From positions 310,001-374,000 of the forward strand of contig CANGYQ010000004.1 in the NCBI GenBank assembly GCA_947458745.1: a stretch of 64,000 bases of DNA. Reading direction: 5' to 3'. Under the pieces are notes generated by a model, which was given only the letters and a program-made list of their open reading frames with translations, did not search any database and was not told the origin of the DNA. Each line of letters starts with the position of its first letter. Positions within the stretch are counted from its first letter, which is position 1. The translations under genes were made by a program, and so were the position numbers. The DNA is from Bryobacteraceae bacterium (lineage in GTDB: Bacteria; Acidobacteriota; Terriglobia; Bryobacterales; Bryobacteraceae). Positions 45,091 to 53,454 of this stretch are shown here, piece after piece.

Positions 45091-47691
45091 TTAGCCGGAC
45101 ACGGCGGTTTGGGGGGGCACCGGGGCCCGGAGTTGACTGGCCTCAGCCAGCACGGCGCGCAAGGCATCGATCTGGAGCGGCTTGGTGAGAAAGTGATCCA
45201 TGCCTGCTTCCAGGCACGTTTCGCGATACCCGGCGATGGCGTGGGCGGTCAAGGCCACGATGTAGGGCTGGCGCGGCAACATTTCCTGGCGGATGCGGCG
45301 AGTGACTTCCAGCCCGTCCATGTGCGGCATCTGGACGTCCATCAGGATCACGTCAAAGTCGCCTTCAACGGCCGCCTGCAGTGCCTGCTCGCCATCCACC
45401 GCCAAGTGAACTTGAGCCCCGGTCTTCTCAATGGCCCGCCGCGCGATCAGTTGATTGATCTGGTTATCTTCAGCCAACAGCACCCGCAGCCCGGGCAGTG
45501 CGGCGCCGCTGGATGGTTGGGCCCGCTCCGGTGCTGGAAGGGCCACGGTCTGGGCGGCCGGCAGAGTGAACCAGAAGGTGGAACCCTCGCCTTCGGTGCT
45601 TTCTGCTTGCAGGCGGCCGCCCATCAGTTCGGTCAGATTCCGCGTGATCGCCAAGCCCAGGCCCGTTCCGCCAAAGCGTCTCGTCAGCGACGTATCCACC
45701 TGGATAAAGGGCTGGAACAGTTCACCCAGTCGCGCGACCGGAATCCCGATGCCGGTATCCTCAACGGAGATCTCCACCTGGCCCGGTTGGGCACCGGCCA
45801 GCATCTGCACGGAAACCGTCACGGAGCCTGCTTGGGTGAATTTTAGGGCATTGCTTAACAGGTTAAACAACACTTGCCGCAGCCGTAGCGGGTCAGCCAT
45901 CACCCAACGGGTAGCCGCCACCAGCGGAATCACCGACAACTCAACGCCCCGTTCGGCGGCCGCGGGAGCGAAGAAGCGCCGCACTTCGTCCAGCGTGGCG
46001 GCCAGATCCACGGGCCGCAGGTGTAGATCCAGTTTGCCGGCTTCGATCTTGCTGAGGTCCAGAATGTCATTCAGCACTTGCGACAGCGCCTCGCCCGAAG
46101 CACCCATCAATTGCACCAGCTCAGCTGCGCGCGGCTCCAGTTTCAGATCCTTCAACATGGCCGCCAACCCCAGAATGCCGCTCAAGGGCGTGCGGATCTC
46201 GTGGCTCATGTTGGCGACAAAGGCGCTCTTGGCCCGGTCCGCGGCCTGCGCCTGACGCGTAGCTTCCGCCAGCCGGAGCTCGGCTTTCTTCTGATAGCTG
46301 ATATCGGCGATCGTACCCAGGACGCGGCGGCGGCCACCGGTCACCACCAACCGGCCGCGTGATTCCACCCAGATGTACTCGCCGCTCTTGGTCCGGATGC
46401 GGGACTGCCGCACGAACTGACGCCCCCCGCCGGCCAACCAATCCGGATACCGGCTGAGAATCGGCCCGGCATCATCCGGATGCAGGGCAGCGGCGAAAAA
46501 CTCCGCCGTCGGCTGAAATTCGCCCTGTTCGTAACCCAGCAGTTGATAGTGCCGGGGACTGATAAAGACGTCGCCGGTTTCCAGATCCCAATCGTAGAGC
46601 CCGGCCCCGGCACTATCCAGCGCCTGTTGCTGGCGGTACTCGCTGATGCGAAGATTCTCCGCGACGGCGCGCCGTTCGGTGTCATCGTTGATCACCCCGC
46701 GCCATTCGCCAAAGGCTCCGCGCCGCAGAGAATTGCGCACATGCAACTCCTGACCTGAGGCGGTGGTGACGCGATACTCCAGTTCCGTAGCCTGCACCGT
46801 GTCACGGCAGCGGACCAGTTCAGCGGCAACTCGCTCCCGGTCTACTGGGCTGACATGTGCCAGCCAAGGGACGTCCGGGTGCAGCCAGTCCTCCGCCGGG
46901 CGGCCCAGCAAACTGCCCCTAGCGTCATGGATGAAGCGGAAGTGAGTGAGGTCCGGATTACTCTCCCACAAGATGGCGTGGAACGAATCCACAATGTCGG
47001 CGATGCGCAGCGCCGACTTGCGCACTTCATCCATCAACGTCAACGTAATGCCGCAAAGACTGCCTAATGACAGCACCACCGAAACCGCTGCCGCTAACAA
47101 TGCCTGGCGCCGGTAGATGCTGACCCCCAGAACTCCAGACCCAATGGCGAGGAAGTGGAGACCGAAGAGGATGGAGCTAACCGCCGTCACCAGCGCTCCG
47201 GCGCGAGAGGACCGGTAGCGATGACGCGCAAACTCAATGCCAAAATAGATCAGCGAAGGTCCGATCAGAAAGAGCCGCGGCACCAAGCCATAATCGGCAT
47301 GGCCGGTCCCGGGAAGGGCAGGCCAAATCAGTCCGGCCAAGCCCAGCAACAGCCCCATACCGACGGCCCCGCCCATCAACAGCCAGCGGCACCGCCGACT
47401 GAGCGGTGGATGCGACAGGCCAAAGCCGGAAAGAAAGAACAGCGGTGCCTGCACGTAATAAATGCAGGTTTGCACCATGATTAAGGTGGTTGAAGCCCAG
47501 TAAGGCCCGTCCAGTAGAGCCACCGAGGGAATCACGGCAGCCTGGGTAAACGAGACCATCGCCCACGCCGCCGACCAGTCCCGCAAATAAGGCTCGCGGC
47601 TAACCCTTAGATAGTAAAGCAGCGTCAGCAGTGCCAGCCCGGCCGTAACCGCCGCTTGCAGCAATACCAACGCTTGGAAGGACGGACTCAC
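45091..47691 (-). CDS. 7-TM hybrid sensor histidine kinase with two PAS domains and a receiver
   Basis: An 866-residue inner-membrane kinase. N-terminal seven hydrophobic segments (about residues 5-220) without a large periplasmic domain are followed by two PAS/PAC regions (about 225-345 and 350-475, with GVINDDTERR and ILGTIADISYQKK-like ends), HisKA with H497 in NMSHEIRTPLSGILGL, HATPase with NLLSNALKFT, DTGIGIP and GGTGLGLAI, and a C-terminal receiver with D785 in ILMDVQMPHMDG and the conserved Lys (TKPLQ). The start is GTG at 47691. A sugar-binding lipoprotein gene follows 40 bp downstream. No separate response regulator is near, so output may pass through a phosphorelay elsewhere. Confidence 0.94.
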   Translation of the reverse strand: MSPSFQALVLLQAAVTAGLALLTLLYYLRVSREPYLRDWSAAWAMVSFTQAAVIPSVALLDGPYWASTTLIMVQTCIYYVQAPLFFLSGFGLSHPPLSRRCRWLLMGGAVGMGLLLGLAGLIWPALPGTGHADYGLVPRLFLIGPSLIYFGIEFARHRYRSSRAGALVTAVSSILFGLHFLAIGSGVLGVSIYRRQALLAAAVSVVLSLGSLCGITLTLMDEVRKSALRIADIVDSFHAILWESNPDLTHFRFIHDARGSLLGRPAEDWLHPDVPWLAHVSPVDRERVAAELVRCRDTVQATELEYRVTTASGQELHVRNSLRRGAFGEWRGVINDDTERRAVAENLRISEYRQQQALDSAGAGLYDWDLETGDVFISPRHYQLLGYEQGEFQPTAEFFAAALHPDDAGPILSRYPDWLAGGGRQFVRQSRIRTKSGEYIWVESRGRLVVTGGRRRVLGTIADISYQKKAELRLAEATRQAQAADRAKSAFVANMSHEIRTPLSGILGLAAMLKDLKLEPRAAELVQLMGASGEALSQVLNDILDLSKIEAGKLDLHLRPVDLAATLDEVRRFFAPAAAERGVELSVIPLVAATRWVMADPLRLRQVLFNLLSNALKFTQAGSVTVSVQMLAGAQPGQVEISVEDTGIGIPVARLGELFQPFIQVDTSLTRRFGGTGLGLAITRNLTELMGGRLQAESTEGEGSTFWFTLPAAQTVALPAPERAQPSSGAALPGLRVLLAEDNQINQLIARRAIEKTGAQVHLAVDGEQALQAAVEGDFDVILMDVQMPHMDGLEVTRRIRQEMLPRQPYIVALTAHAIAGYRETCLEAGMDHFLTKPLQIDALRAVLAEASQLRAPVPPQTAVSG

Positions 47692-47834
47692 TCACCCGTT
47701 ATCGTAAAGCATTTGCAGTGTAATCGTCTGGCCATTCGGGTTGAATTGCTCCGGATTCATGCAATTGTTTCTGGCATGAGTGAGGCCGGCCAGAGTGGCG
47801 GCGGGCTGCGGCCAGAAACACCCCAAAAGCAAAG

Positions 47835-47890
47835 TCGCTCCAGCCCGCTCCACCGGGCCATCGTGGCTAGGCCAGAACGCGCTGGAGCGA
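47835..47890 (-). terminator. Putative terminator of the TonB-dependent receptor gene
   Basis: A perfect 10-bp stem (TCGCTCCAGC and GCTGGAGCGA) with arms 36 nt apart lies 27-82 bp downstream of the receptor gene stop on the minus strand. On that strand the second arm is followed by CTTTGCTTTTGGGG. The long loop is unusual for an intrinsic terminator, so the call is tentative. It separates the receptor from the hybrid kinase gene. Confidence 0.4.
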
Positions 47891-47916
47891 GACGGTGAAA
47901 AGCGTGGCTAGTAACC

Positions 47917-50847
47917 CTAGAAGTTCAGCCGGAGTGCGAACTGGAACTGGCGCGGAGTTCCCTGGCCGGTGACACCGTCGTTGGCGGTGGTCAGGATGGT
48001 GCCGAAGGTGCCGTTTGAGAAGTTGTTCACCGGGTTGCCGTATTGCGCCCGGTTGAACAGGTTGAACGTCTCGGCGCGGAACTCCAGGTTGAACTGCTCG
48101 GTGATCCGGGTGCGCTTGGTGATGGCGCTATCCACCTGCCATAGACCCGGGCCTTGGCCCACATTGCGGCCCAGGTTGCCCCAAGTACCAGTGGCCGGAA
48201 TGGCAAAGGCGGACCGGTTGAGGTAAGCGCCCGGGATCGGGTCGGCCAGCACCACAGCGCCGCCCAGGTAGGTGGGCCGTTGGTTGACCGTGTTGCCATC
48301 GGGTACGGTGGTCTGCGCGCGATTGAGAATAATGTTCACCGGACGGCCGGTGCGGACAAAGTAGAAGCCGCTCACCGCCCAGCCACCCCACAGCTTGTTC
48401 TTGGCCCACGGCAGTTCGTAAACAGCATTGGCAGTCACGGTCTGACGGATGTCAAAGTCGGCGCGGCCGCGGTCGCAAGCGCGGCAGTTGGAGCGCATCA
48501 CTTCCGCCCCTTCGCCCGATCCGGCGTTATCGTCCACCACCTTGCCATACAGATACTGCATCTGGAACATGAAGCCGCGCTTCAGGCTGCGGTTCAGCGA
48601 CGCTTGTAGGCCGTTGAAGCTGTTGCGGTTGTAATTCACTTTGCGGTCGATGCTGGAAAAGCCGGCGTAGGGGCGGCGGCCCGTCACCGGATCAATGTTA
48701 TTCAACCGGTCCCGGCCAAACAGGTGCGTGCCTTTGTTGCCGACATAGGCCGCCTGCAACACGAACGAGGCGGGCAACTGATGCTGCACCGAAAATGTCC
48801 AGTTGGTGGTGTAGGCGTCGCGTCGGTCGCGCTGCAGGGCGCGGGGCGCCACGGCAGTGGTCCGGGCCTGATTGAGAAACGAGTCGAAGGGAAACGCGAG
48901 CCCCGTCTGCTCGGCAATGGTCAAGGTAAACGCCTCACCAAAACTGTCCAGCGCGGCGTTGACGTCGTCATTCTGTCCAGGCGTGTGATAGACACCCGTG
49001 CCCGCGCGGAACACCGTGCGGCCCTTAAACATCTCCGGCGACCAAGCCAGCGAAACCCGGGGCGCAAAGTTGTTGTTGTCGCGGAAGTACCAGGGCGTAT
49101 TGGCCGGGCACAACCCGCCGCAGCGCTCAAAATCGAGCACCTTGCCGCGGTTGTGGACTTCGTTGGCCAAGCCATAATTCTCGTAGCGGACACCGTAGTT
49201 CAGCGTCAGGTTCGGGCGGACCTTGAATTCGTCCTGGACGTAGAAGAAGTTGAAGAAGCGGCGCGCGCCCAGCATGGGATAGTTGGTGGACCGCGCCACG
49301 CTGTCCAGGCGGTTGGCCGTAAAGTTCGCCAGACTGCCGTAGGCCAACGTGAACTGGCCATTGTCGGCCACATTGATGTCCACGCGCCGGGATTCAAAGC
49401 CGGCCTTAAACGTGTGACGGCCAAAGATGCGAGAGAAATTGTCGAGCACCGAATACGAAGTGGGTTTCTCCACTTCCGTGCGGCCGGCTTGCGTGCCGGT
49501 AAAGCCCGGTACCGAAACCTGGAAGGGCAAACGGCCCACCTGCGTGCGCTCCAGCGCCGAGCGGTTGACGCCCACACGGACTTCATTCACCGTCGCCGCG
49601 CCAAACACCGACTGGAACTGAATGGTGCCCTGCACCGGCCGGATGTCGGAGTCGCGCGTCTCCAAAAGAGCGTTGCGCGGTTCGCTGACGAATCCGGTGT
49701 TGGAGTTGTAACGGGCAAACAGCGAATGACGGTCATTGATCCGGTAGTCCACGCGGAACATGCCCGAATCCTCATTCCACAGCTGACGGGGCGTGCCCAC
49801 AAATCGGTCCACGTTGGCATTCACCGACCCGGCGTTGCCCAGCGGATATCCTTCGAGAATCGGCCGCAAGGCCGGCGTCGAGGCCAGCGTCGCCGTGCGA
49901 TACGCCTGGCTGGGTACTAACCCGGTGGCGGAAGTGGTGGTGAGGCGCTGGCGCAGACCTTCATAGTTGGCGAAAAAGAATAGCTTATTCTTCTTGATCG
50001 GGCCACCTACGTTGGCACCATATTGATTTAGGCGCAGCGGCGGCACCGCCGGACCGTCAATAAATCGGCGCGCATCAAAGAAGCTATTGCGGACAAACCA
50101 GAAGGTGCTGCCATGGAACTCATTGGTGCCGGTCTTGGACACCAGATTCACCAAGCCACCACCACCACCGCCGCCTTCGGCCGTGTACATCGAAGAACTG
50201 ACGCGGAACTCAGCAATCGAATCCAGCGAGATCACCAAGCGCAGATTGGCCTCCTGCCGGGGATCCTTCACGCCGGTGGCGTCCACACCGTCAAAGGTCC
50301 AATTGTTCTCATCGCGCGGGCGGCCAAAGAAGCGGATGGAATTCTGATTGCCCTCACCGGTGTTGGTGGCACCAGGGGCCAGCAGCATCAGCGAGGTCCA
50401 GTTACGGCCGTTGATCGGAATGTTGCGCATCTGCGTCTCGCCGATCGCCGTGCCAATCTCGGAGGTGCTGCGGTCGATCACCGAGGTCTCCGCCGTCACT
50501 TCAACCTGCGTCGAAACCGTGCCCGTCTCCAGTTGCGCGTCTAGCGTGCGTACCTGCCCCACCGAAAGCTGCACGGCGTCAATCTTGGCCGTCTTGAAAC
50601 CGTCCTTCGAGATGGTCACGGTGTAGCTGCCAATGGGCAGCCGGACCAATTGATAAGTACCCGTGGAATCGGTCTTGATCTCGCGGCGCAGGCCATCGGC
50701 AGGGTTGACTGCTTCAATTTTCGCCTCCGGCACCACCAGCCCAGACGCATCGCGAACAGTGCCGTTGAGAGAAGCACGATCCGCCTGAGCCCAGAGACTG
50801 CCGCTGCCAAGGAGACAGACAAGAGGAATCTGTAAATAGGTACGCAT
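47917..50847 (-). CDS. Oar-like TonB-dependent receptor with carboxypeptidase-regulatory N-terminal domain
   Basis: A 976-residue outer-membrane protein: signal peptide (IPLVCLLGSGSLWAQ), a carboxypeptidase-regulatory-like domain (about 25-110; SLNGTVRDASGLVVPEAKI, TYQLVRLPIGSYTVTISKDGF), a plug domain (about 130-240; RNIPINGRNWTSLMLLAPG) and a TonB-type beta-barrel ending in an aromatic residue (FQFALRLNF). A run of seven glycines at about residue 225 precedes LVNLVSKTGTN, where relatives have a shorter glycine-rich loop. Such receptors are very numerous in acidobacteria. Here the gene is divergent to a phytase gene with 102 bp between. Confidence 0.92.
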   Translation of the reverse strand: MRTYLQIPLVCLLGSGSLWAQADRASLNGTVRDASGLVVPEAKIEAVNPADGLRREIKTDSTGTYQLVRLPIGSYTVTISKDGFKTAKIDAVQLSVGQVRTLDAQLETGTVSTQVEVTAETSVIDRSTSEIGTAIGETQMRNIPINGRNWTSLMLLAPGATNTGEGNQNSIRFFGRPRDENNWTFDGVDATGVKDPRQEANLRLVISLDSIAEFRVSSSMYTAEGGGGGGGLVNLVSKTGTNEFHGSTFWFVRNSFFDARRFIDGPAVPPLRLNQYGANVGGPIKKNKLFFFANYEGLRQRLTTTSATGLVPSQAYRTATLASTPALRPILEGYPLGNAGSVNANVDRFVGTPRQLWNEDSGMFRVDYRINDRHSLFARYNSNTGFVSEPRNALLETRDSDIRPVQGTIQFQSVFGAATVNEVRVGVNRSALERTQVGRLPFQVSVPGFTGTQAGRTEVEKPTSYSVLDNFSRIFGRHTFKAGFESRRVDINVADNGQFTLAYGSLANFTANRLDSVARSTNYPMLGARRFFNFFYVQDEFKVRPNLTLNYGVRYENYGLANEVHNRGKVLDFERCGGLCPANTPWYFRDNNNFAPRVSLAWSPEMFKGRTVFRAGTGVYHTPGQNDDVNAALDSFGEAFTLTIAEQTGLAFPFDSFLNQARTTAVAPRALQRDRRDAYTTNWTFSVQHQLPASFVLQAAYVGNKGTHLFGRDRLNNIDPVTGRRPYAGFSSIDRKVNYNRNSFNGLQASLNRSLKRGFMFQMQYLYGKVVDDNAGSGEGAEVMRSNCRACDRGRADFDIRQTVTANAVYELPWAKNKLWGGWAVSGFYFVRTGRPVNIILNRAQTTVPDGNTVNQRPTYLGGAVVLADPIPGAYLNRSAFAIPATGTWGNLGRNVGQGPGLWQVDSAITKRTRITEQFNLEFRAETFNLFNRAQYGNPVNNFSNGTFGTILTTANDGVTGQGTPRQFQFALRLNF

Positions 50848-50949
50848 CTTTTAATATTTAGACTAGCAATGGACTGTTTATTTTCCATGACAACGCGGCG
50901 TATTTTGTGTGACTGACGCCGAGACATATGTGCAGGTAAGCTCGTGGTC
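50848..50949. promoter_or_regulatory. Divergent promoter region, TonB receptor / phytase, with an inverted repeat
   Basis: The 102-bp gap is AT-rich at its receptor-side end. It contains a perfect inverted repeat, CGGCGT at 50896-50901 and ACGCCG at 50916-50921, with 14 nt between, suited to a dimeric regulator. On the minus strand TTGTCAT occurs 38-44 nt before the receptor ATG and matches one half of a PHO box (6 of 7), but the second half is absent. Confidence 0.4.
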
Positions 50950-51996
50950 ATGGCTGGTTCCCGTCTACTGCTGCTGATCACCGTCTCGGCCACCTTGGCG
51001 GCTTGGCAAGCACCCCGCATTTTTGAAGTGAAGCCCACTGTGGCCACCCAAAAGGTGACCAACGACCCCGACGATCCGGCCATTTGGATCAACCCGGCGA
51101 ACCCGGAAGCCAGCCTGGTTCTGGGCACCAACAAAGTGCAAGCACCCCAGGGTGCGTTGGTGTTGTTTGGGCTGGATGGCCAGATCCGGCAAACGGTCTC
51201 CAGCATCGACCGCCCCAACAATGTGGACGTCGAATATGGACTCAAAGCCGCCGCTCCAGCCGCCGGAGCCGCGGCCGCCATCGATATCGCCGTGGTCACG
51301 GAACGGTTGAAAAGCCAGCTCCGCATCTTTAGCATCACCGCCCAAGGCGTGCGTGAGGCAGGTGCTGTGGATTGCTGCCGGGAGCCGATGGGCGTCGGTC
51401 TGTACCGGCGTCCCCGCGATGGAGCCATCTTCGCCATCGTTGCCCCCAAGGGCCGGCCCGATAGCCCGCTGCAGAACTATCTACTCCAGTTCCGTTTGCA
51501 CTACGCGGGCGGCAAAGTAACTGGACAACTGGTGCGCCGGTTCGGCCGCTTTAGCGGGACCAAGGAGATTGAGGCCGTGGCCGTGGACGACGAACTCGGC
51601 TTCGTTTACTACGCCGATGAAGGCGCGGGCATCCGCAAATATCACGCCGACCCCGACCACGCCAGCGCCGCCCAGGAAGTGGCCCTGATCGGCACCACCG
51701 GGTACCGGGGTGACCGCGAAGGGCTGGCCCTCTACACCAGGCCGGGTGGCGAGGGTTTTCTGATCTCCACCGATCAACTGCCCTTAAACAGCGAGTATCG
51801 CGTTTATGCGCGCGGCGGTGACAACCGGCTGCTGTTCACCTTCAAGGGCGGGGCCGACACCACCGATGGCATCGAAGTAACGTCTACGCCACTGGGCCCG
51901 CGTTTCCCCGCGGGTTTGTTTGTGGCCATGAACTCGGCCCCTAAGAATTTTCTTTTCTATGACATGCGGGACGTATTGAAGGTGGCGGGGCGCTAA
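50950..51996 (+). CDS. Secreted beta-propeller phytase (3-phytase type)
   Basis: A 348-residue exported phytase. A signal peptide (LLLLITVSATLAAWQAP) precedes the propeller with the family blocks NDPDDPAIWINPANP, FGLDGQIRQTV, IEAVAVDDELGFVYYADEG, GDREGLALYTRPGGEGFLI and DTTDGIEVTSTPLGPRFPAGLFVAM. The acidic residues in these blocks are those that coordinate calcium and phosphate in the family. It hydrolyses phosphate from myo-inositol hexakisphosphate. It is divergent from the TonB receptor gene. ATG at 50950 is chosen over GTG at 50944. Confidence 0.93.
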   Translation: MAGSRLLLLITVSATLAAWQAPRIFEVKPTVATQKVTNDPDDPAIWINPANPEASLVLGTNKVQAPQGALVLFGLDGQIRQTVSSIDRPNNVDVEYGLKAAAPAAGAAAAIDIAVVTERLKSQLRIFSITAQGVREAGAVDCCREPMGVGLYRRPRDGAIFAIVAPKGRPDSPLQNYLLQFRLHYAGGKVTGQLVRRFGRFSGTKEIEAVAVDDELGFVYYADEGAGIRKYHADPDHASAAQEVALIGTTGYRGDREGLALYTRPGGEGFLISTDQLPLNSEYRVYARGGDNRLLFTFKGGADTTDGIEVTSTPLGPRFPAGLFVAMNSAPKNFLFYDMRDVLKVAGR

Positions 51997-52059
51997 CGGC
52001 GGGCGGTCGTCAGTCGAGAAGCCGGCCTGAGGCGGGGCGGCCCGTGAGAACCTAGTAGT

Positions 52060-53253
52060 TTGTCGCCTCTCGCCGTCATCTTCCTGATTGTGTTCTTGGA
52101 CCTGCTGGGTGCCGGCATTCTGGTGCCGGTCTTCCCTTTTCTGGTCCGCCAGTTCCAGAACGACGCCATGGCCGTCGGCCTGATGTCAGTGGCCTTTTCC
52201 GGGGCCCAGTTTTTCGCGACACCCATCCTTGGCGTATTGAGCGACCGTTTTGGCCGCCGCCCCGTGCTGCTGATCAGCCTGGCTGGGACCGCGTTCGGGT
52301 ACTTTCTCTTCGGCTGGGCCGGTACGCTGTGGCTGATGTACCTCTCGCGCGTCATCGATGGCGTCACCGGCGGCAACATCTCCACCGCGCAGGCCTACAT
52401 CGCCGACATCACCCCGCCAGAGCAGCGGGCCAAGAATTTCGGCCTGATCGGAGCCGCCTTCGGCCTGGGCTTCATCATCGGCCCGGCGCTGGGTGGGGTA
52501 CTTTCCAAGATCAGCTTGACCGCCCCCGCTTTTGGGGCCGGAGCGTTGTCGCTGGTGACGCTGGCGGCCACCTGGTTCTTCCTGCCGGAATCCCACCCGG
52601 TAGAGAAGCGCGGCGTACGCATCACGGACTGGCGTCAACTGGACCCGCTCCGCCAGATCGGCCGCGCGCTGGTGCGCCCGGAGCTGACATTGCTGCTGCT
52701 GGCCTTCTTTTCGGCCAACTTCGCCATGGCGGCCCTGCAAACCAACTTCGCCGTCTACGCCTTTGACACTTACCAGATCGGCCCTGCGCAGATCGCCGGC
52801 ATCTTCGCTGCCATCGGCATTGTGGGCGTCTTGACGCAGGGTCTGCTGATGCGCCGCATCTCGGGCGTGGTGGATGGCCGCAAACTGGCCGTCATCGGCA
52901 CGGCCATCGCGGGTGCGGCCTTTGCCGGCCTGCCCTTCATCCCCAGCGGCCCGCTGCTGTTCATTCCTTGCGGCTTCATCTCCTTTGGCATGGGCCTCAC
53001 GGGGCCCAGCCTCACCAGCCTGCTGTCGCGTGTGGTTTCCTCGCAGGAACAGGGCAGTATCCTGGGCGTCTCGCAAAGCCTGGGCAGCTTGACCCGCGTC
53101 CTGAGCCCGGTGGCCGCCGGAGCGCTGTATGACCACGTCAGCCACACCTCGCCCTACTACGCCGGGGCGTTGTGTTTGTTGCTGGCGCTCGCGCTGGTGA
53201 TCAGTTCCTGGGCCAGCCAAGGGCGCAAAGCTGACTCGGCCGGGGCCGATTAG
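52060..53253 (+). CDS. MFS transporter, TetA-like (multidrug/tetracycline efflux type)
   Basis: A 397-residue 12-TM transporter with the antiporter motif block GVLSDRFGRRPVLL in the loop between helices 2 and 3, and GGNISTAQAYIADITP and GLIGAAFGLGFIIGPALGGVL further on, characteristic of DHA1-type exporters. The exported substrate is unknown. The start must be TTG at 52060, because an in-frame stop lies 15 nt upstream and no ATG is near; there is no strong ribosome-binding site. It is 63 bp after the phytase stop. Confidence 0.9.
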   Translation: MSPLAVIFLIVFLDLLGAGILVPVFPFLVRQFQNDAMAVGLMSVAFSGAQFFATPILGVLSDRFGRRPVLLISLAGTAFGYFLFGWAGTLWLMYLSRVIDGVTGGNISTAQAYIADITPPEQRAKNFGLIGAAFGLGFIIGPALGGVLSKISLTAPAFGAGALSLVTLAATWFFLPESHPVEKRGVRITDWRQLDPLRQIGRALVRPELTLLLLAFFSANFAMAALQTNFAVYAFDTYQIGPAQIAGIFAAIGIVGVLTQGLLMRRISGVVDGRKLAVIGTAIAGAAFAGLPFIPSGPLLFIPCGFISFGMGLTGPSLTSLLSRVVSSQEQGSILGVSQSLGSLTRVLSPVAAGALYDHVSHTSPYYAGALCLLLALALVISSWASQGRKADSAGAD

Positions 53254-53454
53254 TCGAACATAGCCGTAGGCGCGGCGATGTCAACGGTTCGCTGCACATG
53301 TGCTGGACGATCGCTTCGGGATCGTTGAGCAGCGCGCCCATCACCTGGGTCGCCGTCAGCGTCTCCGTTGATTCGCTCCGCCGAGTGACCGCCAGAAAAT
53401 GCTGCCCTGCGCCGGTTCACCAGTGCTACCCGCGCATAAGGACGCGGCGGGAAA
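53254..53454. other. Gap between MFS and dinB genes, possible coding remnant
   Basis: 201 bp with no intact gene. On the minus strand an open stretch at about 53260-53420 reads a plausible polar protein segment (containing VTRRSESTETL, QVMGALLNDPEA and IVQHMCSEPL) but has no start and is closed upstream by a stop. It may be a degraded gene end. Confidence 0.25.

Noticed and set aside
47835-47890. Riboswitch between the receptor and kinase genes
   Set aside because: The only structure is one long-range stem with a large loop and a T-rich tail on the minus strand. No known aptamer motif is visible, so a terminator is the simpler reading.
50848-50949. PHO box controlling the receptor and phytase
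   Set aside because: Only one half-site (TTGTCAT, 6 of 7 match) is present and the second 7-mer at the expected 11-bp spacing is missing.
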